From assembly GCA_025060295.1 (NCBI GenBank), contig JANXCH010000003.1:1-64000 (forward strand): a stretch of 64,000 nt of DNA, read 5' to 3'. This DNA comes from Dehalococcoidia bacterium (GTDB lineage: Bacteria > Chloroflexota > Dehalococcoidia > Lucifugimonadales > HRBIN23). Below the pieces are notes generated by a model that had not been told where the DNA came from, did no database searches, and saw only the letters and a program-made list of their open reading frames with translations. The position numbers and the translations under genes are program-made. Positions 36,272 to 44,597 of the stretch are shown piece after piece (position 1 is the first letter of the stretch; the number at the start of each line of letters is the position of its first letter).

Positions 36272-37318
36272 ATGACCCGAAAGGCCAGTGGCTCCCTTCC
36301 ACGGCCCCTACGCCTGACCCTGTGGACGGTAGGCGTGGCAGGCTCCATGGCCCTGGGGGCTTTCCTGCTCACCCTGGCCCTGCGGGAGGTCCAGACTGCT
36401 CAGGTGGCCGCCGTGTTCGGACGGGCCTCGGTGCCTCTCCTGTTAGCTGGGCTAGGGGTATTTATGCTCGCCTCTTTGGCGCGGGGCCTGCGCTGGTGGG
36501 TTCTGTTCGTGGGGGTGCGCGTCTCGCTGATGCGCCTGCTACTGGTGGAGCACACCGCTCTGGGCGTGAACAACGCCACCCCCCTCCCTCTCCTGGACGA
36601 GCCGGTGCGTGTGGGCTTGTTAGCCCTGCACGGCGTCCCCACGGGGATGGTGCTGGCCACTATGGCCACTCAGCGCACCTTTGAGTTCGGGGCACAAGCC
36701 CTTCTCGCCAGTGTGGGGGTGCTGTTCCTGCCGCCCCTGCGTCCCTTGGCCCCCTACATCTGGGGGGGCGTTATCGTCGCCCTAGCGGCGGTGTGTGCCC
36801 TTTTCCTAGTGGGGCCGCGGGTGATGCGCATCCCCGGTTTGGGGCAAGTCTCCCCCGTGCGGGACTTCAGCCGAACTGTGCTCCTATTACGCAACCGTCC
36901 TGTGCGGGTATTGGTAGCCTTTATCCTCACCCTTGCCTATGCCCTGGGCATCGGGATGAGCGGATGGTTGGTGGCGCAAGCCTTTGCCCTTCCCATCCCC
37001 CTACTGGGGATGGTCTTCCTCACCCTTCTGACCCTTTTTGTGGCCGATTGGATCCCTGGCCTCCCCGCCTCGGTGGGCACCTTTGAGTTCATCGCTGTAA
37101 CCCTGCTGGATTTGTGGGGTGTGGAGCGGGCCTCCGCCTTTAGTTTTGCCATCCTCCTCCACGCCTTATTGTTTTTGCCTCCCACCCTCGTGGCAGGTGT
37201 GTACCTGCCTGTGGCAGGGTATCGTTCTGTGCGAGCGGTGCTGGGCCTCTTGCGGACGCGCCCCAGCCTTACACCCCCACCCTCTGCGCCGGTGGATGCT
37301 ATCTTGCGGAAACAGTGA
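36272..37318 (+). CDS. UPF0104/lysylphosphatidylglycerol synthase-like flippase-domain membrane protein
   Basis: A 348-aa, about 8-helix integral membrane protein. ARGLRWWVLF, VEHTALGVNNATPLPLLDEPVRVGLLALHGVP and WIPGLPASVGTFEFIAVTLLDLWGVERASAFSFAILLH match the LPG_synthase_TM (UPF0104, AglD-like) family. The P-A-S-V-G-x-F-E-x segment is the clearest family mark. Members are thought to flip or modify lipid-linked molecules. GGGGGAGG precedes the ATG. Confidence 0.82.
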   Translation: MTRKASGSLPRPLRLTLWTVGVAGSMALGAFLLTLALREVQTAQVAAVFGRASVPLLLAGLGVFMLASLARGLRWWVLFVGVRVSLMRLLLVEHTALGVNNATPLPLLDEPVRVGLLALHGVPTGMVLATMATQRTFEFGAQALLASVGVLFLPPLRPLAPYIWGGVIVALAAVCALFLVGPRVMRIPGLGQVSPVRDFSRTVLLLRNRPVRVLVAFILTLAYALGIGMSGWLVAQAFALPIPLLGMVFLTLLTLFVADWIPGLPASVGTFEFIAVTLLDLWGVERASAFSFAILLHALLFLPPTLVAGVYLPVAGYRSVRAVLGLLRTRPSLTPPPSAPVDAILRKQ

Positions 37319-37389
37319 TCACCTTACCCTTTCCCCGCTGTCTGCGCTATCTTGAGCGCAGAACACACTGATAAGTGGGAGGTGCGCCT

Positions 37390-38607
37390 ATGCCTGGCCC
37401 CTTGGAGGGCATCCGTGTGGTGGAAGTGGCCAACTGGGTGGCCGGCCCCGCCACGTGCGCCATCTTGGCTGAACTGGGGGCCGAGGTCATCAAGGTGGAA
37501 CATCCCGAGACGGGCGACCCGATGCGCAGTGTAACCACCACGCCCCTGGGCGTTATGCCCTACACCTCCGGCGTCAACGTCGCCGTTGAGGAAGACAACC
37601 GGGGCAAGAAGAGCATCGCCGTCAACCTGGAGCACCCTGAGGGGCAAGAAATCCTCCACAAACTCACCGCCCACGCCGATGTGTTCGTAACCAACCTTAT
37701 CCCCCGTCGGCAGGAGCGCTATCGCCTGCGGTACGAAGATCTGTCCGCTCTCAATCCTCGCCTGATCTATGTCTCCCTCACCGGCTACGGACAGGAGGGG
37801 CCCGAAAAGGACCGCCCCGGCTTCGACTACGCCGCTTTTTGGGCCCGCTCGGGCATTATGGGCACCATCGGCGAACCCCAGTGGACGCCCGTCAACCAGC
37901 GCCCCGGCATGGGCGACCACACCACAGCCCTAGCCATGGCCGCCGCAGTGGGCTTCGCCCTGTTTGAGCGGGAGCGGTCGGGCAAGGGCCAGCGGGTGGA
38001 CTGTGCCCTGCTGCACACCGGCCTGTGGGTGCTGGGCATGGATGTGGTGGCCGCCTTCTATCACAAGTGCGCCGTGCGCAAAATGGCCCGCACCGAGGTA
38101 ACCAACCCCCTCTTCAACTACTATCAGGCGGCCGATGGGAAATGGATTCAACTGGTGATGATCGAGTCGGACCGCTTCTGGCCCAACTTCTGCCGGGCCA
38201 TGCGCTTGGAGCACCTGCGCCATGACCCCCGCTTCGCCACCCACGCCGCCCGCCGCCAGAACTGCCGCGACCTGATTCGCATCCTGGACGAGCGCTTCGC
38301 CACTTTGCCCCGCCACGAGTGGGCACAACGCTTGGATGCCGAGGGGTGCATCTGGGCTCCTGTGCAAACCTTGGACGAGGTCATCAACGACCCCCAGGTG
38401 CACGCCAACGGCTATGTGGCCACCCTGCGCCACACCAGCGGGGAGGAGTTCCAGGTGGTGCGGGCGCCTATGAAGTTCCGCCGCACGCCCGGGACCATCC
38501 CAGGCCCCGCACCCGACCTGGGCCAACACACCGAGGACGTTCTCCACGCCCTGGGCTACACTTGGGATGATATCCTGCGCCTCAAGGAGCGGGGCACCAT
38601 CCGCTAG
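37390..38607 (+). CDS. CaiB/BaiF family class III CoA-transferase
   Basis: A 405-aa enzyme moving CoA between carboxylic acids. N-terminal LEGIRVVEVANWVAGPATCAILAELGAEVIKVEHPETGDPMR is diagnostic. The presumed catalytic Asp is in QRPGMGDHTTALAMAAAVGFALFERERSGKGQRVDCALL. Other marks are NRGKKSIAVNLEHPEG and SLTGYGQEGPEKDRPGFDYAAFWARSGIMG. Substrates cannot be told from the sequence. GGGAGGT lies 6 nt before the ATG at 37390, ruling out the GTG at 37375. It is followed 8 nt later by mtnP. Confidence 0.92.
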   Translation: MPGPLEGIRVVEVANWVAGPATCAILAELGAEVIKVEHPETGDPMRSVTTTPLGVMPYTSGVNVAVEEDNRGKKSIAVNLEHPEGQEILHKLTAHADVFVTNLIPRRQERYRLRYEDLSALNPRLIYVSLTGYGQEGPEKDRPGFDYAAFWARSGIMGTIGEPQWTPVNQRPGMGDHTTALAMAAAVGFALFERERSGKGQRVDCALLHTGLWVLGMDVVAAFYHKCAVRKMARTEVTNPLFNYYQAADGKWIQLVMIESDRFWPNFCRAMRLEHLRHDPRFATHAARRQNCRDLIRILDERFATLPRHEWAQRLDAEGCIWAPVQTLDEVINDPQVHANGYVATLRHTSGEEFQVVRAPMKFRRTPGTIPGPAPDLGQHTEDVLHALGYTWDDILRLKERGTIR

Positions 38608-38615
38608 GAGGGGTT

Positions 38616-39485
38616 ATGCCCACAGCAGTGAGCTTGGCCGTTATTGGGGGGAGCGGGCTTTACCAGATGGAAGGTCTGCGGGTGCTGGAGGAGGTGAAAC
38701 CCACCACCCCCTTCGGCGACCCCAGCGATGCCATCCTCATCGGGGAGCTGGAGGGGGTGCGCGTAGCCTTCCTTCCCCGGCACGGGCGGGGGCATCGCCT
38801 CTCCCCCTCGGCTTTGCCCGTACGGGCCAACCTCTTCGCCCTGAAGACCCTGGGGGTGGAGCGCCTTCTCAGCATCAGCGCCGTAGGGAGTCTGCGGGAG
38901 AACATCCGCCCCCTCGACCTAGTGGTGCCCGACCAGGTGCTCGACCGCACCCAGGGGCGCCCCTCCACCTTTTTTGACGGGGGACCAGTGGTGCACATCG
39001 CCTTTGCCGACCCCTTCTGCCCCGTTTTATCCCAGGTTGTGGCCCAGGGGGCCCAGGCCACCGGCGCCCGCGTGCACCGTGGGGGCACCTACCTGTGCAT
39101 TGAAGGCCCCGCCTTCTCCACAAAGGCCGAGAGCCACCTCTACCGCTCCTGGGGAGCCGATATCATCGGCATGACCGCCCTGCCCGAGGCCAAACTGGCT
39201 CGGGAGGCGGAGATGTGCTATGCCATTCTCGCGATAGTAACCGACTACGATGTATGGCACCCCACCCACGCCCAAGTGTCGGTGGAGGTGGTGGTGCAGA
39301 ACCTGCGTAAGGGGACAGCCACCGCCCAGTCCGCCCTGCGACGCATCCTCCCCGCCATCCCACAGGAGCGGGCATGCCCTTGCGCCAGCGCCCTCCAGAA
39401 CGCCATCGTTACCGACCCCCGCTTCATCCCTGTTGAGGTGCGGCGGCGTTTGGCACCCCTGATTGGCAAATATCTTCCCCCCTAA
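38616..39485 (+). CDS. mtnP: S-methyl-5'-thioadenosine phosphorylase
   Basis: A 289-aa PNP/MTAP-family enzyme splitting methylthioadenosine into adenine and methylthioribose-1-phosphate. Visible: VIGGSGLYQMEGL, FLPRHGRGHRLSPSALPVRANLFALKTLGVERLLSISAVGSL, DRTQGRPSTFFDGG, CIEGPAFSTKAESHLYRSWGADIIGMTALPEAKLAREAEMCYAILAIVTDYDVWH. In the last motif MTAP usually has N-M-T; here it is G-M-T-A, and 'DQVLDRTQ' fits MTAP better than inosine phosphorylase. It is in an operon with the CoA transferase gene. Confidence 0.93.
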   Translation: MPTAVSLAVIGGSGLYQMEGLRVLEEVKPTTPFGDPSDAILIGELEGVRVAFLPRHGRGHRLSPSALPVRANLFALKTLGVERLLSISAVGSLRENIRPLDLVVPDQVLDRTQGRPSTFFDGGPVVHIAFADPFCPVLSQVVAQGAQATGARVHRGGTYLCIEGPAFSTKAESHLYRSWGADIIGMTALPEAKLAREAEMCYAILAIVTDYDVWHPTHAQVSVEVVVQNLRKGTATAQSALRRILPAIPQERACPCASALQNAIVTDPRFIPVEVRRRLAPLIGKYLPP

Positions 39486-39517
39486 CCCTTCCGGCGGAGC
39501 GGCCATTCCCCCCCGTC

Positions 39518-39526
39518 TGGTATCAT
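39518..39526 (+). promoter_or_regulatory. Extended -10 promoter of the rhodanese-THEP1 genes
   Basis: TGG-TATCAT (extended -10 with 5/6 hexamer match) lies 49 bp before the rhodanese start codon in the gap after mtnP; no clear -35. Confidence 0.45.
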
Positions 39527-39574
39527 AGACAACTGGGCGCTGGCCCCACCGCACCACAGGGAGGTAAGGAGTCC

Positions 39575-39934
39575 ATGGTCCGACGCGACCCCGGCGAGCC
39601 CTTCGCCCGCATCAGCGTGGACGAGGCCTACCAGATGCTCCAGAGAGAGCGGGAGAATGTGGCCATCATTGATGTGCGCACCCCCGAAGAATACCAGAAG
39701 GGGCACGTTAAAGGGGCCCATTTTTTGCCTGTGGACCAGATCCTGGAGCGGATTCACGAACTGCCCAAGGGCAAAAAACTCCTCTTCATCTGTCAAGCGG
39801 GCCAGCGCAGCGCCCTGGCCGCCGAGATGGCGGCGGCTATGGGCGTGGATCCCGACCTCCTCTACAACATCGAAGACGGCACTCCCGCCTGGATAGAGCG
39901 CAACTACCCCACCAGTTACGGCAACGACCCCTAA
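39575..39934 (+). CDS. Single-domain rhodanese-like sulfurtransferase
   Basis: A 119-aa protein: VAIIDVRTPEEYQKGHVKGAHFLPV is the rhodanese N-motif and LLFICQAGQRSALAAEMAAAMG holds the active-site Cys in loop C-Q-A-G-Q-R. A six-residue loop beginning with Cys fits sulfur transfer rather than phosphatase activity. Cytoplasmic. AGGTAAGGAG precedes the ATG. The THEP1-like gene follows after 9 bp. Confidence 0.92.
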   Translation: MVRRDPGEPFARISVDEAYQMLQRERENVAIIDVRTPEEYQKGHVKGAHFLPVDQILERIHELPKGKKLLFICQAGQRSALAAEMAAAMGVDPDLLYNIEDGTPAWIERNYPTSYGNDP

Positions 39935-39943
39935 CGGGCCCCT

Positions 39944-40531
39944 ATGCCTCCCTGCGCTTTCCTCCTCACGGGTCGCCCTGGCGTCGGAAAGACCACCCTC
40001 CTTCGCCTCGCCCTGCAGCGCTGTCCTGTGCAGGCGGCAGGCTTCTACACTGAGGAGGTGCGCCACAAGGGTGTGCGCATCGGGTTTGACCTGGTAACTT
40101 TGGACGGCCAGCGCGTCCCCCTGGCACGGGAGGGGCTGGTGTCCCCCTGGCGGGTGGGGCGCTACGGGGTGGACAGGGACGCCCTCCACCACATCGGCGT
40201 GGCGGCGGTGCGCAAGGCCCTCCAGCACCGCATCCTGGCCGTGGTGGACGAAATCGGCCGCATGGAACTGTGCTCCCCCCATTTCGTCCAAGCGATTGAC
40301 GAGGTGCTGCACACTGGCATCCCCCTCTTGGGGACGATTATGCTGAAACCCCATCCTGTCGCCGATAGGGTAAAATCCATGCCAGGGGTGCGAGTGGTGG
40401 AGGTGCTCCCCCCCCAGCGGGAGGCGGTGCTGAAGCAGACGGTGGAATGGCTGACCGCGTGCGGCACCTTTGCCGAGGGGGCGCACGCGGGCACACAAAG
40501 ACACCCCTGCACGACGCTTCATACCATGTAA
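39944..40531 (+). CDS. THEP1-family nucleoside triphosphatase
   Basis: A 195-aa P-loop NTPase: Walker A LLTGRPGVGKTTLL (residues about 7-20), GFYTEEVRHKGVRIGFDLVTL, and Walker B-like AVVDEIGRMEL. These are the marks of the THEP1/NTPase_1 family (hydrolysing NTPs; YeiR-like cousins act in modification pathways). The family is widespread in archaea and thermophilic bacteria. The physiological role is unknown. Confidence 0.88.
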   Translation: MPPCAFLLTGRPGVGKTTLLRLALQRCPVQAAGFYTEEVRHKGVRIGFDLVTLDGQRVPLAREGLVSPWRVGRYGVDRDALHHIGVAAVRKALQHRILAVVDEIGRMELCSPHFVQAIDEVLHTGIPLLGTIMLKPHPVADRVKSMPGVRVVEVLPPQREAVLKQTVEWLTACGTFAEGAHAGTQRHPCTTLHTM

Positions 40532-40549
40532 CTCACGGAAGGAGAAAAG

Positions 40550-41005
40550 ATGCCATACCTGCGCAAAAAGCGTGCCCAAGCCAAGCATCGGAAAAAAGAG
40601 CAGAAGCGGTGGCTGCGCCGCCGGCTGGCCCGCCTGCTGTTACGGGGAGAACTGTCTTTGGAGCAGGTGCGGGCCCAGGCTGGGGAGGCTTTCCCCGCCG
40701 TGCTGAAGGCAGCTGTGGAGTTGAGCGCCCAGGAGCCCCCCGCCACACCCGCCATCGCTACGGCCATCACCCGCAGCCTGTCGGCGCTCACACCTCCCGG
40801 GGCCAAACCCCTCACCCTTGTCGCCCCTCGGCCCGCTCCCGCCCCGGCCCGTTCTGTCCCGGCGGGAGGCCCGCGTCTGCCCCGTCCGCCTCGGGCGGGC
40901 GTCCCCCGCCCCACCCGTCCCCCTCGGCCCCCCACCACACAACCCCAGCCCCCGGGTGGTGGAACACCCCCATCCTCGCCCCCTCCTGCGGGGTCATCCT
41001 CCTAG
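40550..41005 (+). CDS. Small basic protein with proline-rich tail (unknown)
   Basis: A 151-aa protein. The first 35 residues are strongly basic (KKRAQAKHRKKEQKRWLRRR), residues 36-80 could be helical, and from about 90 onward it is nearly all Pro/Arg/Gly/Ser. AAGGAG precedes the ATG. No family recognised. The N-terminus could bind nucleic acid; the tail is probably disordered. It lies between the THEP1 gene and the APH-kinase fusion, 9 bp before the latter. Confidence 0.6.
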   Translation: MPYLRKKRAQAKHRKKEQKRWLRRRLARLLLRGELSLEQVRAQAGEAFPAVLKAAVELSAQEPPATPAIATAITRSLSALTPPGAKPLTLVAPRPAPAPARSVPAGGPRLPRPPRAGVPRPTRPPRPPTTQPQPPGGGTPPSSPPPAGSSS

Positions 41006-41014
41006 GAGCCTCCC

Positions 41015-42646
41015 GTGGCACACCCCGCCCTGGTGCGTGACCTCCTCCGTCCCGAGGCCTACCCCTCCGAGGAGCGTCCCCAGGCGGTGCAGTTGGTGGA
41101 GACCCACATCTCCTGGCTCTTTCTTACCGGCCGTTATGTCTACAAGGTCAAAAAGCCGGTGGACTTCGGCTTTCTGGACTTCACCACCCTGGAGAAACGC
41201 CGCCACTTCTGCCACGAGGAGGTGCGTCTCAACCGGCGCCTCTCCCCCTCTGTTTATCTGGGGGTGGTGGAGGTGTATTGGGACGGCCTCCACCACTCCT
41301 TCGTCGGGCCGGGGGAAGTGGTGGACTACGCCGTCAAAATGGTGCACCTGCCCCGGGAGCGCACCCTGTCCGCCCTGCTTCAAACCCACCAGGTGAGCGC
41401 CGCCCAGATACGTGCCGTCGCCCGCCGCATCGCCCAGTTTCACGCCACCGCCGACACCAACCCTGCCATCACCCAGATGGGGGGCCTGGACACCGTGCGC
41501 CACAACATCCAGGAGAACTTCATCCAGACCGAGCGCTACCAGGGGAGGAGCATCTCGCCCCAGACTTATGACCTCCTGCGCGCCTACAGTGAGGCCTTTA
41601 TGGAGGTGCACGCCCCCCTGTTCGCCCAGCGCCAGGCTCAGGGGCGCATCCGCGACGGGCACGGCGACCTCCACACCGGCCAAATCTACCTCCTGGACGC
41701 CGACATCCTGTTCCTGGACTGCATTGAGTTCAACGAGCGCTTCCGCTGGGCCGATGTGTGCGCCGATGTGGCCTTCTTGGCCATGGACCTGGATTACCAC
41801 GCTCGCCCCGACCTGTCCCAGGCCTTGGTGGATGAATATGTGCGCATCTCGGGCGATACGGGGCTTCTGGCGTTGTTGAACTTCTACAAGACCTACCGCG
41901 CCTATGTGCGGGGCAAGGTGGAGAGCTTTCGCCTGGACGAGGAGGGCCTTTCGGCCGAGGAGCGCCAAACCATCCTCCAGCGGGCACAACGCTACTTCGC
42001 CCTGGCCGAAGGCTATGGGCGGGTGCTGCAGGGCCCGGCGCTTATTCTGGTGGTGGGCCTTATCGGCACGGGGAAGAGCACCCTGGCCCGCAACCTGGCC
42101 TCCCTGCTGGGCGGGGAGGTCATCTCCTCCGATGTGGTGCGGAAGACGCTCGCGGGCCTTGCACCCACCGACCGCCGATGGGAGCCCTGGGGACAGGGCA
42201 TCTACAGCCCCACAATGGACCTCCGCACCTACCAGGCCATGCTCGAGCAGGCGGACGCCCTGCTAGCCCAGGGGAAGGTGGTCATCCTGGATGCCTCCTT
42301 CCGCTCTGCGGCACGGCGGCAGGAGGCGATAGCCCTAGCACGCCGAAGGGGGATCCCCTACTTCGTCGTAGAGGCGTATGCCCCCGAGGAGGTGGTGCGG
42401 GAACGCCTCCTGCGCCGCCAAGAGCATCCCCACGGCCCCAGCGATGGCCGCCTGGAGTTGCTCCCCGCCTTTCGGGAGCACTTTGACCCGCTCACCGACA
42501 TCCCGACGGAGCATCTGGTGCGGGTGAACACCTCCGGCCCCCCTCGGGAGTCGGCCTATCAGGCATTGAAGGGGCTCCTGCGCCTCGTGTTGGCCCAATC
42601 GCCGAGCCCCTCCACCCACCCCCTTGAGGCGCGGCCCCGTTTCTAA
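41015..42646 (+). CDS. Fusion of aminoglycoside phosphotransferase-like and P-loop kinase domains
   Basis: A 543-aa protein. Residues about 30-330 are an APH-like kinase (YVYKVKKPVDFGFLDFTTLEKRRHFCHEEVRLNRRL, catalytic RDGHGDLHTGQIYL, and D in LDCIEFNERFRWADVCADVAFLAMDLDY). Residues about 345-520 are a P-loop kinase: Walker A VVGLIGTGKSTLARNLA, VVILDASFRSAARRQEA. This two-domain arrangement is known as a widely distributed uncharacterised family ('bifunctional aminoglycoside phosphotransferase/ATP-binding protein'); resistance is not implied. GTG start after AGGAG. Confidence 0.88.
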   Translation: MAHPALVRDLLRPEAYPSEERPQAVQLVETHISWLFLTGRYVYKVKKPVDFGFLDFTTLEKRRHFCHEEVRLNRRLSPSVYLGVVEVYWDGLHHSFVGPGEVVDYAVKMVHLPRERTLSALLQTHQVSAAQIRAVARRIAQFHATADTNPAITQMGGLDTVRHNIQENFIQTERYQGRSISPQTYDLLRAYSEAFMEVHAPLFAQRQAQGRIRDGHGDLHTGQIYLLDADILFLDCIEFNERFRWADVCADVAFLAMDLDYHARPDLSQALVDEYVRISGDTGLLALLNFYKTYRAYVRGKVESFRLDEEGLSAEERQTILQRAQRYFALAEGYGRVLQGPALILVVGLIGTGKSTLARNLASLLGGEVISSDVVRKTLAGLAPTDRRWEPWGQGIYSPTMDLRTYQAMLEQADALLAQGKVVILDASFRSAARRQEAIALARRRGIPYFVVEAYAPEEVVRERLLRRQEHPHGPSDGRLELLPAFREHFDPLTDIPTEHLVRVNTSGPPRESAYQALKGLLRLVLAQSPSPSTHPLEARPRF

Positions 42647-42658
42647 CGCCAGCGCCCC

Positions 42659-43228
42659 TTAGGGAGAACCCTTCAGCAGAGGCTCCAGGACCTGCAGCAA
42701 GTCCTTTTCCCCCATGGGCCCTACGAACTTCTTCACCACGGTGCCCTGGGCATCCACGATGTACTTTTCGGGGATACCCGTAACGCCCAGTTCCAGGGCG
42801 ATGCGCCCATGTGTGTCCATGCCGCTGGGGTAGGGCACCTGGAAACGCTCCAGGAAGGCACGGGCATCCTCCTCCCGGTCCCACACATTGACCCCGATGA
42901 ACTCCACGGGCATACCCTGGGCACGCAGATCCCGATAGGCCTGTGCCAAAGCAGGGGCCTCTGCACGGCACGGCGCACACCACGACGCCCAAAAGTCCAT
43001 CATCACCACCCGCCCTCGCAGGTCGGACAGGCGCACCACCCGACCGTCAAAGGTAACAAGGGCCACGTCGGGCACGGGGCGCGGGCGGATAACCACCTCC
43101 CCCAGGGTGGCACGCACCGCCACCTGGGCGGGCGCTCCGCCACTGCGCCCCAATCCCCATGCCAACACCCCCACCAATGCTAGAAAGGGTATGAGAAGCC
43201 CCACCGCCAGCATCCAGCGCCGACGCAT
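42659..43228 (-). CDS. TlpA/CcmG-like membrane-anchored thioredoxin
   Basis: A 189-aa protein with an N-terminal signal anchor (MLAVGLLIPFLALVGVLAWGL) and a thioredoxin-like domain: VVMMDFWASWCAPCRAEAPAL has the CxxC redox pair, and GVTGIPEKYIVDAQG the cis-Pro and CcmG-like G-V-x-x-x-P-E. It should face outside and reduce apocytochrome c or CcmH thiols for haem attachment. Last gene of the ccm operon. GGAGG precedes the ATG at 43228; the longer frame is in the upstream gene. Confidence 0.9.
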   Translation of the reverse strand: MRRRWMLAVGLLIPFLALVGVLAWGLGRSGGAPAQVAVRATLGEVVIRPRPVPDVALVTFDGRVVRLSDLRGRVVMMDFWASWCAPCRAEAPALAQAYRDLRAQGMPVEFIGVNVWDREEDARAFLERFQVPYPSGMDTHGRIALELGVTGIPEKYIVDAQGTVVKKFVGPMGEKDLLQVLEPLLKGSP

Positions 43229-43230
43229 GG

Positions 43231-44253
43231 CTAGCCCTCCCCTGCCGGGGACTGGGGCGAGCGGCGCACTGCCCACACCAACACCCCCAGCAACACCGCC
43301 CCCAGCACACCCCCAGGCACCACCACCACCCACGGGGGGCGGCTCACCGTGTCCACCACCGCCAGGAACCACGGGGGCTGAGGCAATCCCACAAGACGGA
43401 AGGACACCACCTCCCCTGCGGGCACCCCTCGCGCCTCCAGCAGGCGATACACCCGCCCCCCAACCGTCGCAGGCTCCAGCCCCTGCAGGTGGGGGCTTTC
43501 CACCTGGGCCAAATCCTCAGGAAGCATAAGGCGCACCACCCCCGCCCCCAGGGGCACGGGGAGCGTGAAGTCCAGGGCATCACCCCGATACACCACCCGA
43601 TAGGTGTACAGCACCTCATAGCGCCCGGGAGGCACCGCCGAGGTCAAGGCGAACCCTTGTTCCCCCTGCACCACCTCCCCCCCAGGAGGCAAAGTGGCTG
43701 CCACATCCAAATTCTGTGCCTCCGCCGGCAGGCCGAACCGTAAAACCCCCCTCGGCAACCTTTGCATATCGGGCACCGCTGTGCGGTCAGTGGAGTTCTC
43801 CACCTGCACAGCGTGCAGGAACTCCAGCACCCGCCGGCGGGCGTCGGCACCCGTCGCCACCAGAGTCATGGAGGGCACACGCACCCCCTCCACCCCGGAA
43901 GTTTTTTCATAAATGGGTAGGGGGATGGGCTGCTCCCAAGCCTGCGCCCCCTGCGCCACAGCGCTGTAGACAACCCCCTGGTAAGAGGTGCTCACCAGGT
44001 AGGCCAAATCACGCCCCTGGGGAACCCCCTCAAAACGGAAGGCCCCGTCGGCACCCGCCGTCGCCGTGCGCATATCCACTAAGGTGCGCTGGCGCACCAC
44101 CTCTAAGGTAACCGGCAAGTCGGGCGGAACGGTTCCCCCCGCCGTGCCGTTGATGATGCGGCCCTCCACCACACCACCCTCCTGGGCACGCAACACCCAG
44201 GGCCAGAGGCACACCATCCCCACCAGGAACACCAGAACAACCCACCCTTTCAC
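43231..44253 (-). CDS. Exported beta-rich membrane-anchored protein of the ccm operon
   Basis: A 340-aa protein with a signal peptide (VVLVFLVGMVCLWPWVLRAQ), then a carboxypeptidase-regulatory/transthyretin-like domain (VVEGRIINGTAGGTVPPDLPVTLEVV...GAFRFEGVP), further beta structure, and a C-terminal helix (VVVPGGVLGAVLLGVLVWAVRR). GTG at 44253 overlaps the stop of the gene upstream (GTGA). Similar proteins with unknown role occur in bacterial ccm loci. It could scaffold CcmF-CcmH outside the membrane. Confidence 0.75.
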   Translation of the reverse strand: MKGWVVLVFLVGMVCLWPWVLRAQEGGVVEGRIINGTAGGTVPPDLPVTLEVVRQRTLVDMRTATAGADGAFRFEGVPQGRDLAYLVSTSYQGVVYSAVAQGAQAWEQPIPLPIYEKTSGVEGVRVPSMTLVATGADARRRVLEFLHAVQVENSTDRTAVPDMQRLPRGVLRFGLPAEAQNLDVAATLPPGGEVVQGEQGFALTSAVPPGRYEVLYTYRVVYRGDALDFTLPVPLGAGVVRLMLPEDLAQVESPHLQGLEPATVGGRVYRLLEARGVPAGEVVSFRLVGLPQPPWFLAVVDTVSRPPWVVVVPGGVLGAVLLGVLVWAVRRSPQSPAGEG

Positions 44254-44588
44254 GGCTCGGGGCCCCTTTCGCCAGAGGAGGAGACCGACGGGGCGACGGG
44301 GAATGCTGGGGGCACCCCCTGACCCTCCCGCACAGCCTTGAGCACGCGCGCCGCCTCCGTGCGCAGGGCCTGGTAGCGCTCCTGCGCCTCCTGCGGGGGG
44401 ATGCGCCCCAAATCCGCATCCAATCGCAACGCCACCATCTCGTCTAGTAAAGCGTTCCATCTGTCCTCCAACTCCCCCCCACCCGGCGAAGATGCCCCGC
44501 GCGTGCGCGTCCCCCGTCCCCGCACAAAAGGCCACAGCACCACCCCCACGCTTATACCCACCAGCAGAAGCCCGATCAGAAAAACCAC
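44250..44588 (-). CDS. Small CcmI-like single-helix protein
   Basis: A 112-aa protein with an N-terminal helix (VFLIGLLLVGISVGVVLWPFV) and a cytoplasmic helical segment: LEDRWNALLDEMVALRLDADLGRIPPQEAQERYQALRTEA. The 'L-x-D-x-x-x-G-x-x-x-x-x-x-x-Y-x-x-L' pattern is that of the N-terminal part of CcmI-type proteins. The CcmI C-terminal domain is missing. It begins 9 nt after ccmF ends, GTG start. Confidence 0.7.
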   Translation of the reverse strand: MVFLIGLLLVGISVGVVLWPFVRGRGTRTRGASSPGGGELEDRWNALLDEMVALRLDADLGRIPPQEAQERYQALRTEAARVLKAVREGQGVPPAFPVAPSVSSSGERGPEP

Positions 44589-44597
44589 ACCGTCCCC

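Noticed and set aside
41015-42646. Aminoglycoside resistance gene
   Set aside because: The APH-like kinase fused to a P-loop kinase belongs to a widespread uncharacterised family; no link to resistance is visible.
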